From positions 35,624,182 to 35,688,181 of the forward strand of contig OZ024794.1 in assembly GCA_964017045.1 (NCBI GenBank): 64,000 bases of DNA, read 5' to 3'. The notes beneath the pieces were generated by a model. The model made no database searches. It was given only the letters and a program-made list of their open reading frames with translations, and was not told the origin of the DNA. The stretch is from Omphiscola glabra (Eukaryota; Mollusca; Gastropoda; Lymnaeidae). This document shows, piece after piece, positions 55,632 to 64,000 of the stretch; the first letter of the stretch is position 1; every line of letters begins with the position of its first letter. The position numbers and the translations under genes are program-made.

Positions 55632-56965
55632 TGGAAGTACTATGGGAGGAATGAAACAAATGGAAGTACTATGGGAGGAATGAAACAGATGGAAGTACTA
55701 TGGGAGGAATGAAACAGATGGAAGTACTATGGGAGGAATGAAACAAATGGAAGTACTATGGGAGGAATGAAACAGATGGAAGTACTATGGGAGGAATTAA
55801 ACCGATGGAAGTACTATGGGAGGAATGAAACAATTGGAAGTACTATGGGAGGAATGAAACAGATGGAAGTACTATGGGAGGAATGAAACAGATGGAAGTA
55901 CTATGGGAGGAATGAAACAAATGGAAGTACTATGGGAGGAATGAAACAGATGGAAGTACTATGGGAGGAATGAAACAGATGGAAGTACTATGGGAGGAAT
56001 GAAACAATTGGAAGTACTATGGGAGGAATGAAACAAATGAAAGTACTATGGGAGGAATGAAACAGATGGAAGTACTAAGGGAGGAATTAAACCGATGGAA
56101 GTACTATGGGAGGAATTAAACAGATGGTAGTACTATAGGAGGAATTAAACAGATGGTAGTACTATGGGAGGATTTAAACCGATGGAAGTACTATGGGAGG
56201 AATTAAACCGATGGAAGTACTATGGGAGGAATTAAACCGATGGAAGTACTATAAGAGGAATTAAACCGATGGTAGTACTATGGGAGGAATTAAACCGATG
56301 GTAGTACCATGGGAGGAATAGAACCAATGGAAGTACTATGGGAAGAATTTAACAAATGGAAGTGCTATGGGAGCAATTAAACAAATGGAAGTACTATGGT
56401 AGGAATTAAACCATTGAAAGTACCAAGGGAGCAATTAAACAAATGGAAGACTATGGGAAGAATTAAACAAATGGAAGTAATATGGGAGGAAATAAACAAA
56501 CAGAAGTACTATGGGAGGAAATAAACAAACAGAAGTACTATGGGAGGAAATAAACAAACAGAAGTACTTTGGGAGGAAATAAACACACAGAAGTACTATG
56601 GGAGGAAATAAACCAATGGAAGTACTATGGGAGCAATTAAACAAATGGAAGTACTATGGTAGGAATTAATCCATTGAAAGTACTATGGGAGGAATTAAAC
56701 AAATGGAAGACTATGGGAAGAATTAAACAAATGGAAGTAATATGGGAGGAAATAAACAAACAGAAGTACTATGGGAGGAAATAAACAAACAGAAGTACTA
56801 TGGGAGGAAATAAACAAACAGAAGTACTTTGGGAGGAAATAAAGAAACAGAAGTACTATGGGAGGAAATAAACCAATGGAAGTACTATGGGAGGAAATAA
56901 ACAAACAGAAGTACTATGGGAGGAAATAAACAAACAGACGTACTATAGGAGGAATTAAAACGATG
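55632..56965. repeat. 29-bp minisatellite, about 46 copies, with 260-bp higher-order repeat
   Basis: The unit contains atggaagtactatgggagga followed by atgaaacag. The left half uses gaatgaaac, the middle gaattaaac, the right gaaataaac. A block of nine units including a 28-bp unit (atggaagactatggg) at about 56430-56650 is repeated almost identically at about 56690-56910, a 260-bp offset. Confidence 0.95.
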
Positions 56966-57229
56966 GAAAAGAAGTAGTTAGGATTGATGATGTGGTGACG
57001 GATTTACGTCAGATGGGAGGAAAAAGAGGGGGAGGGCGCATGGATACCAAATGCCATGAATCAGTTGAAGGACGTGATGGTCCAGGCCGGAGCAATGTAT
57101 GGCCTGAAGCGGCTTTGATGATGTCGAAAGAATTAAAGATAAGGCAGAAGGAAATAAAGATGTAGATTAATTGAAGATATGATAGAAGAACACGGAGATA
57201 AAAAAAAACGAGAAATTTCTTCCTGGCCA

Positions 57230-57435
57230 CACTCAAAACACTCTTAAATCACTCTCAAAATATTCTCAAAACACTCTCAAAACACTCTAAAACACGATCA
57301 AAACTATCAAAACACTCTTAAAACACTCTCAAAACACCCTCAAAACACTCTCAAAAGACTCTCAAAACTCTCTAAAAACTCTCAAAACACCCTCAAAACA
57401 CCATCAAAACTCTCAAAACACCCTCAAAACACATT
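57230..57435. repeat. 11-bp minisatellite, about 18 copies
   Basis: The unit is cactctcaaaa, with caccctc and catcaaaact variants. Confidence 0.9.
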
Positions 57436-57514
57436 GTCTGCCGAGATACCAAGGTTTAATTTTGCAAGGCACAAATAAAGTTCGCATGCTTTTATAGCAA
57501 GTGTAAGAATCCGG

Positions 57515-57682
57515 TTGACAAGACAGAATACGTTAAGACTGACAAGACAGAGTATGTTAAGACTGACAAGACAGAGTATGTTAAGTCTGACAAGTCAGAG
57601 TATGTTAAGACTGACAAGACAGAATATGTTAAGACTGACAAGACAGAGTATGTTAAGACTGACAAGACAGAGTTTGTTAATA
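57515..57682. repeat. 24-bp minisatellite, 7 copies
   Basis: The unit contains gactgacaagacagagtatg followed by ttaa. Confidence 0.95.
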
Positions 57683-57719
57683 TGGTGGACAGTAGCGTGA
57701 AAACCCCATGAAAAGAACA

Positions 57720-58058
57720 TGTAGAACATTGTGGTGGAAAGTAGATATGAGATCCCTGGGCGTAGTGAATCGTACGGTGTACCATTAAGTAGAGACCCCT
57801 GGGCCTGGTGAATCGTACGGTGTACCATTAAGTAAAGATCACTGGGCCTAGTGAATCGTACGGTGTACCATTATGTAGAGACCCCTGGGCTTAGAGAACG
57901 TATGATTGTATGATGTACCGTTTAGTAGAAACCGCTGGTCTTAGAGAAAGTATGATTGTATGACGTACCGTTTAGTAGAGAACTCTGGAGTTAGAGAATA
58001 TTATTGTATGATGCACCGTATAGTAGAGATCCCTGGGCTTAGAGAAAGCATAATAGAT
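57720..58058. repeat. 43-50 bp minisatellite, about 7 copies
   Basis: Units contain gtagagacccctgggcctag. The left three end tcgtacggtgtaccattaa; the right four have an extended gtatgattgtatgatgtacc form. Confidence 0.9.
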
Positions 58059-58245
58059 CAAGTGAACATAACAGCTCCAGGCTCTAGTGCTGGTTAGTGG
58101 CAACGTTAACAGGTGGAGCAGAGTGAATCCCTTCCTTTACTTATGTCAATAAACTATATCTGTCTGGAAGTGCTCAAAAATTCAAGTAAACAGTACAGCT
58201 CGGGCAGAGCTAATACAATTTCCATCTCTCTCCAGACTCATGGAT

Positions 58246-58440
58246 GATCTCCCGCCCCAATAACCATCACCACCCCATCGCTCCCTTAACCAACTGCCCC
58301 CGCCCGCCCCTCCAGCCAGCACCACCCACGCGTTACACGTAACTCCCTTTAAATACTGCACCCCCGCCCGTCCCTCCAGCCATCATATCCCCATCGCTAC
58401 ATGTAGCTCCCCTTAATCTCTGCGGCCCCAACCTACACCC
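58246..58440. repeat. Degenerate C-rich ~62-bp repeat, about 3 copies
   Basis: Copies share cccgcccg.ccctccagcca, catcgctacacgtagctcc-like and ccttaa.tactgc phrases. Confidence 0.65.
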
Positions 58441-59034
58441 CTCCATCTGTGCGTATCAAGAACTTGCCACCAAACAAAAAGTCGTAAGCTCTTGTTTGTA
58501 TTATGTGTTTCATCTCCTCCTTGTGTTTTTGGATCTTTTGTCATAATAAATGGTGTCCCGTCGTCCCCCCCCCCCCCCAACGATATGTTTTAGAAAAACA
58601 TTATGCTGATGTGTACGCTGTGTACGGGCGTGCGTACTCAGGTGAGTTTATTTTCTCGGGCCATCCGTGCAGAAATGTGTACATAATAGGTGTCTCGTTG
58701 AGTACGTCGATCGTGAGTGTATACGCGCGCGTTAGTGCGTGTGGCCTTGCTTTGTGTCTGTGTGTGTGCGTGTAAAAAAAAAGGGGGGGGGGGTTATATA
58801 ATCGTGTACGATAAATGTATTTGATATTGTTTGAAATTAGTCAAAACTGAGATATGTTATAGTTGGGACTGATAATCTCTTATATATATTATGCTTCTAG
58901 CGTGACTCGTGGACTGCTTCCTAATGAAATGCTTTGCAATCAGTTACTTTCGTATTGAGATTATATTACAAATAATTCTATATGTTTGAAAGAAAGTATG
59001 GCAAAAAATAATTCCTGATAACTACGCTAAATGA
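58441..59034. other. No recognised gene; poly(C) and poly(G) runs
   Basis: A C-run lies near 58565-58578 and a G-run near 58783-58793. The GT-rich stretch at 58610-58770 is unassigned. Confidence 0.4.
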
Positions 59035-59495
59035 TTTTTTTTTTATGTAATGCAACTGCGTTTGGCGCGTAATATTTGCCTTTCGGAAAATGAAATCGTT
59101 TCAATTTGTTCGGTGACGTAGGCTTCCTGCCGACTCGTTAGTTGTTGTGTTGCGTTCCTTTTTTTCAGGTTTAACCTTACTTTGTTTTACTAATTTCCTA
59201 TTTTGCTAACCTGATTCCAGTCTCTCCCCTTATTACCAGTCTCAATTTAAGTATGGTGTAAACAAATATTCAGTTTAAAAGTGGTTGGGACATCAGAATA
59301 TTTAATATAGTTCATGGGCGTGTATTAAAAAGCGTACAGTGTCGTATCATGGGGGGAAGGGGTGTATCAAAAATTGGAATTCTTAAATGTGCGTTACTTG
59401 AGTTCATGTTTTTTAAGTAAATTTAGTAGATGGAAAGTTTACGCACGGCTGCCGCCAATATTTGGCGGGCTATATCTAGTGTTTTATAGTTGCCG
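59035..59495 (+). mobile_element. Unclassified dispersed repeat (family R1), copy 3 (longest)
   Basis: The left part (gcgtttggcgcgtaatattt; ggtgacgta; taaaagtggttgggacatca) matches copies 1 and 2. The right part (ttaaatgtgcgttacttgag; ttcatgtt; gccgccaatatttggcgggc) matches the reverse complement of 50525-50985. This copy links the pieces into one element of at least 460 bp. No coding frame or terminal repeats are evident, so the class is unknown. Confidence 0.65.
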
Positions 59496-60374
59496 TAACT
59501 GAGAATTTCTGATAGTAGTTGAAACTGAGAGTGTGATTTTCGAGAATATGTATATAATATTTATTATGTGTGTGCGGAGTTATCTATGTTGGGAAATTTC
59601 CGTGTGGGGACTTTTCTGTGTGGGGAGTTTTCTTTGTGCGTAATCTTGTAATGAGAACTGTTGCTGTGGGGAATAATCCTTTCACCATTATACTTTAAAG
59701 AGCTTCGGGCTCACACTGATGATGTAGTGGGTTCGATACCCAGCATAGAAATTTTTAAAAATATAACTTCTTAACAAAATGTTATTAGATTTCCTTAATA
59801 AACAATTTCTAGTGACACCATTACTATAAAAGTCTCAGCTTCGAAACAGACAGGGCTAATTTTCTTGTTTATGATGGCTGTACAAATGACAAAGACACCA
59901 GACTCGTCTACTTTGACAGAGCACCATAAGTAACAGTATTACTCTGTTAACTTCAAGGTGAAAGTGTTTCTCTGAGACATCGTGTGCACCAGTAATGACC
60001 CTGACATGACAGAGCGCACCTCGTACGAGGAGCAGAAACCCCCAAACACTATTACCTGGAAACAGTGCGTGCAGACGAGGAGACTGTGAGGGTAGGACCG
60101 GTATTAAAGAGAAAGTAAACTTAGCGAAACAAATCAACAGACGTGTTAATCTCATTTTATGCACGCAACAAAATACATCGTTAGGCCAAGACTTATTTTC
60201 CTATACACGTTTTCAAGGGTCTATAGAGAAAGCGAGAGCTAGTTGTTATGCACTACGCATGGGGGAATTTTAGAATATTCTTTAGTTAACGTCACACACG
60301 GAAAAGTATTAAAGTACACCACTTCTATGAGACTTCAGAAATCCGTGATCCCCTCTCAGTTCCCTCAGCTTCTT
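59496..60374. other. No recognised gene; isolated B-box-like motif
   Basis: ggttcgatacc at about 59731-59741 matches the polymerase III B-box consensus, but no A box or tRNA fold is seen upstream. A 102-codon minus-strand open frame at 59856-60164 has no recognisable domain. Confidence 0.35.
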
Positions 60375-61287
60375 AATATGACACAGAAGACAGTGGAGTC
60401 AGTTAAGCACTAAATGACAATAAACAAGCTCAAATTGAATGATGAAAAGACTGAGCTGATCCCGATTGCTACCGCTCAAAAGCTAAAATATTAAAAAAAT
60501 ACACCATCCTTTACTCTCTCAGGCGTGCAGATTGAATTTGCTCAAACAGTGCGAAACCTGGGTGTCTACTTAGACAGAACACTAACTATGGAAAATCACA
60601 TTAACATGATTTGCAAGGCGATTTTTTTAGAGCTGCGCAGAATTAGTCATTTCAGACCTTTCTTAACTTTGAATGCATCAAAGAGGCTGATGTCTGCATT
60701 CGTTCTATCACGCATGGACTACTGCAATGCTCTAATGGTGGGTCTTCCAGCTACGCTCCTGGATAAAATTCAAAAAGCACAGAATAATGCGGCTCGAATT
60801 GTTCTTCGTAAACGCAAATTCGACCATGCTAAAACTCTTCTGAGAGAACTGCATTGGCTGCCGGTCCGCGCTCGCATAGAGTATAAAATTGCAGCTCTGT
60901 GCTACCGCTGCTTGCATGACCTGGCGCCGTCCTATCTCCAAGCTCTCATGACGCCTTATGTACCCATTAGACAACTCCGCTCATCTGTTAGTGGCTAACT
61001 CTCGATACCGCGTGTTTGCCTTGAGACTTACGGAAAGCGCACGTTCGCATTTGCTGGCCCAACCATTTGGAACAACCTCCCTGAAGCTTTCAGAAACATC
61101 CAGACGCTGGAGTCCTTCAAGACAAATTTAAAAACTCATATATTTCGCAAAAACCTTATGGGGTGAAGTTGTATACCATCTTTTCCAGCTAGTTATTATC
61201 TCCCAGCTTTGTTTTTGTACCGCGCTTCGAGCCTTTGGGGATGAAGCGTGATTTTTCAAATGAACTTTATTATTATTATTATTATTG
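60375..61287 (+). pseudogene. LINE (non-LTR retrotransposon) 3' fragment with RT C-terminus
   Basis: It encodes the C-terminal half of a reverse transcriptase ORF like those of L2/CR1-related LINEs. It has NKLKLNDEKTE near 60425-60457, NLGVYLDR near 60550, MDYCNAL near 60715, a KAQNNAAR segment near 60775, LHWLPVRARIEYK near 60850, and a C-terminus ending at TGA 61164-61166. A frameshift lies near an A-run (60490-60500), and an in-frame TAA at 60996-60998 breaks the ORF. After the ORF come a hairpin-capable end (cgcgcttcgagcctttgggg then atgaagcgtg) and a (TTA)n tail at 61267-61286. The 5' part with the catalytic YADD region is missing. Confidence 0.88.
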
Positions 61288-62707
61288 CTAAATTAGATAG
61301 ATATGACATAATTAACAAAACAATTAACTTAAATAAATTGTCTTACGATCAGACGTGTATCTGTGGGAAAGTATCAACGGCGGAGCTAGGGTTGGTGCAG
61401 GTCAAGATATTTGCCACGAAAAATAACAAAACAACCCTCAGAAAGTGGTCGAAATGCCACCCCTAAGACATCCCACGTATAGACATCTTCTCGTATAGCA
61501 TCTTAATGCAAAGTATTAGATAGCTGTCTCTTCATACTTGTTTTTGGCAGTCGATAGAAAGTAATAATTCGTGCTTCAATCTAAAGAAGTGCTTACATTA
61601 AAAAGATCCCGGCTTTAAGAGAAATAAATTGTAACCGTTGTTACATGTGGTGTCTCTCCAATATTTGACCAGTCACCGGAAACAGTTAGACTTTAGAGAA
61701 TCTGAAACTGTCTGTTGACGAAGAATGCAAAGGTCTCGCAGACGGTGCCAGGATGTTTTGGAGAATACTTCAAATCAACACCAAAGAAGAGAAGTAGTCC
61801 CAGAAGGTCGTGAACGGGCGGCGGATGGTTTTATAAAAGTGGTGGAGGTCATAACATTGTGGAACGAAGGGGGGGGGGGGGTATTTTCACCTGTCAACCA
61901 TTACGTCACGCCGCACCAACTTGAGGTAACGGACTCACATTTCCACTTGCCTAACTGGGCTTGAGGATAGAAATATGTTTTTTAGGACTCCACTCTAACG
62001 ATACATCACTTCGAATCCAAATACTCGAACCTGATTGAATATCTTCGACTCTAATTATTGACATGAGACTATAATTTCAGTTATTGGGCTCTGATTCCGT
62101 TCTATGCATTCGAATACGAGTTTAGGAAAAGTGTCCGACATGAAGCAAGGATTAATGTATTCGCTACTCCGATGCCAACAACGTATTTCCCAGCTCTACG
62201 ACTCCTACTCCACTTGGCGCCAGCGAGCGGCGGCCTTGAAAATTGTGTTACCCCGGCCAGAGGAGATACCCTAGACAAGTCTAATATTGACCCTGCCTTC
62301 TTGGGGGAAGAGTTCCATAGTTCGCGAGTGTCTCTTATTGCCAGTGGATTGAAGGGCTCTTCTGACGTCACTGCGAAAGAAATAAGAAAAAGTTGTCATG
62401 GTCATCTTTTTCTGAACTTACTGGCGAGGGGAAAAAATCCTGGGACGTGGAAGTGAAAGCACATAATAATTAGAGGCTTGTGGCTGCAAGACAAACTTAG
62501 TAACAATTTGATGGTTGGGTCGGTACTGTTTAAGGGTTATGGATGGGGGTTCCAATTAAATTTCTTCACGATTTGATCTGATGAGGATGTGGTGTAGTAC
62601 TTTGTTGTGGGTTTTGCGTGACTAAATACTTGGCTGATCATTTGATGAGGTGCACCTATGAAGTAAGAAGTTTTATCGTATTTAAGAAAACTCTCTCTTC
62701 CTCTCAC
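61288..62707. other. No recognised gene; poly(G) run
   Basis: A G-run lies near 61869-61880. Open frames around 61725-61964 and 62102-62456 show no recognisable domain. The gccccagcgagcggcgg area near 62220 is slightly GC-rich. Confidence 0.4.
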
Positions 62708-62739
62708 TATTATTATTATTATTATTATGGGTAGTTTTC

Positions 62740-62783
62740 TATAGCGTGGTACCCCAGCCTAGGGCTGGGCTCACCACGCTATA
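62740..62783 (-). repeat. LINE 3'-end hairpin
   Basis: tatagcgtggt at the left and accacgctata at the right are perfect reverse complements; ccagcc and ggctgg extend the stem. The sequence agcccagccctagg of this hairpin recurs in the LINE copy at 41464-41496. It is probably the structure recognised by the element's reverse transcriptase at the RNA 3' end (inference). Confidence 0.8.
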
Positions 62784-62899
62784 CATGCAAATTAAAATGA
62801 ACTTAAAAAATATAAATTAAAAACCAACCATTCCATAACAATTTACATGTGAAGCCATGGACGGCACTCAGCAGCATCGTTTAACTTTCAGAGGGGGAA

Positions 62900-64000
62900 T
62901 CAGTCAGGATAGTAAAGTTTAAAGAGGTGTGTTTTGAGTGCAGTTTTGAAGGCTGTGATGGTTGATATATTTCTGATGTGTAGTGGAAGAGAATTCCATT
63001 GTTTGGGGGCACAGTAAGAGAAAGATCTTTCACCGTATGTTTTTGTGCGAGTCTTAGTGACAGAAAGAATACGATCGTCTGCGGAGGAGCGAAGCTGTCG
63101 AAGGGGTGAATAGACAGAGAGAATTTCGGTTAGATATGAAGGGCAGGAATTCGAGAAAAAGTGGTGGCACAGAACAGAGAGTTTATAATCAATCCGTGCT
63201 TGTACAGGGAGCCAATGAAGTGAATGAAGTAGTGGTGTGACGTGATCACGTTTTTTTTGCCTTTAAAACTAGCCTAGCAGCTGCGTTTTGAACCTTTTGT
63301 AATCTTTCTAAGAAGTGTTTTGGTGAGCCTGACAGAAGAGAGTTGCAGTAGTCAAGACGAGAGAGAACAAGAGCACAGACTAAGGTTTTTGTTGCACTAA
63401 CTGTGAGGTAGTGGCGGATGGAGCTGATCTGACGGATAGCAGTGTATGCAGAGCGACAAATGTGAGATATATGTTTATCTAGAGACATGTTGTTAGACAG
63501 AATATAACCAAGATTCCTAGTTGAGTATGTAAACTGTATGTCTGAGTTACCTACTTGAAATGAGGTGGGGAGAGCTGAGTTAGAGGATGATTTGTGATCA
63601 TGAATAAGAAGTGCTTCCGTTTTGTCATCGTTAAGTTTCAACTTGCTGAATGTCATCCATGACTTGACATTACCAATACACTCCTGCAAAGTCCGGACAG
63701 CTGAATCTACAAGAGAGGGATGGGTATGCTTGTATAGTTGCGTATCATCCGCGAAAGACTGGCTCCCCACAGCATGCCTCTCGAGCAAGAGGAGCAGTGG
63801 CCTGGTATACATTGTAAATAGAACCGGGCCCAAAACGGACCCCTGTGGCACTCCATACACCAAGTCAGCACTGCTGGAGATACAGCCATCGACAGCGACT
63901 GCCTGCGTTCTATCGGAGAGGAACGACCTAAACCAAGACAAAACAGAACCAGAAATGCCAAAGTAATTTTCAAGCGTTTTGTAAAGGGTTTCATGGTCGA
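62900..64000 (-). pseudogene. LINE reverse transcriptase ORF, one frameshift, partial
   Basis: The reading frame is open from the window edge (64000; DHETLYKTLE, FGISGSVLSWF) through the RT core: GVPQGSVLGP near 63845, catalytic FADD near 63750, NKLKLN-type SKLKLNDDKTE near 63625, and LDYCNSLL near 63345. It breaks only in an eight-base A homopolymer (63251-63258 on plus). In the next frame it continues as LHWLPVQARIDYK near 63205, TYGERSF near 63025 and WNSLPLHIR near 62980, to the stop at 62900-62902. Having a single lesion over 1.1 kb implies a young insertion, or an assembly homopolymer error in an intact element. The N-terminal endonuclease would lie outside the window. Confidence 0.9.

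Larger units (their letters stand above)
62708..64000 (-). mobile_element. LINE (non-LTR retrotransposon), continues beyond window
   Basis: The 3' end on the minus strand is at 62708, with an (ATA)n/(TAA)n tail at 62728-62708. A strong hairpin sits before the tail (62740-62783: tatagcgtgg...ccacgctata). The 3' UTR spans about 62784-62899 and coding sequence continues from 62900 past 64000. A 5'-truncated relative with the same hairpin is at 41066-41530 and a short piece at 43372-43420. The clade is L2/CR1/I-like by general RT appearance; it cannot be fixed by eye. Confidence 0.9.

Noticed and set aside
362..57682. Regular arrays as possible CRISPR loci
   Set aside because: Copies are directly contiguous with no unique spacers, no cas genes are present, and the sequence is of animal type.
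59690..59760. B-box match ggttcgatacc as a tRNA or SINE
   Set aside because: No A box at the right distance and no tRNA fold; a single 11-base match is weak evidence.
59856..60164. 102-codon minus-strand frame
   Set aside because: No recognisable domain, not supported by splice signals; left as unassigned.

Overview
The window looks like intergenic or intronic DNA from an animal, most likely a gastropod mollusc. The evidence is indirect. It holds metazoan non-LTR retrotransposon remnants with TAA/TTA-type or ATG-type tails, a tRNA-derived SINE, several hAT-type non-autonomous transposons (three very close to the SPIN family, which is known from tetrapods, some insects and the pond snail Lymnaea), and an extreme load of minisatellites and poly(C)/poly(G) runs. 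There are no bacterial features: no operons, no dense coding and no Shine-Dalgarno spacing. I recognise no intact host gene. Most long open frames are by-products of tandem repeats whose unit length is a multiple of three, or whose array simply lacks stops.

Layout. 1-7 kb: seven minisatellites, a SINE 3' fragment (1025-1112) with a short tail array, and a TIR element (2715-3490) interrupted by a SPIN-like hAT element with a perfect 8-bp target duplication. 7-15 kb: a CpG-rich block (7370-7860), GT-rich repeats, the 1.4-kb 33-bp array (8496-9889), and further arrays of 20-54 bp units. 15-22 kb: a possible cysteine-rich exon on the minus strand (16866-17176), then 36-, 46-, 25- and 22-bp arrays. 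22-31 kb: hAT ends, GA/CT microsatellites, a 197-bp TIR element (26878-27074), a very homogeneous 14-bp array and a weak exon candidate (30372-30585). 31-43 kb: many arrays, a tRNA-derived SINE (34993-35334) running into an 18-bp array, a second SPIN-like copy, a LINE 3' end with a C-rich array inside it (41066-41530), and a 383-bp fold-back element. 43-57 kb: arrays, an RTE-like LINE fragment (51536-52095), a third SPIN-like copy, and the 1.3-kb 29-bp array. 57-64 kb: arrays, a copy of an unclassified dispersed repeat, and two LINE copies (60375-61287 plus strand; 62708-64000 minus strand, running off the window) with reverse transcriptase sequence.

The most interesting pattern is that several minisatellites can be tied to a transposable element. 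The same sequence occurs once, or in few copies, in another copy of that element and is amplified here: the SINE tail (34683-34992 versus 1113-1173), a segment of the unclassified dispersed repeat (50525-50905 versus 59400-59495), and a LINE 3' UTR (41105-41310 versus 43372-43420). Two further arrays abut hAT ends. This suggests that mobile-element insertions seed the minisatellites that fill about a third of the window. Unit sequences, copy numbers and boundaries were read by eye and are approximate.
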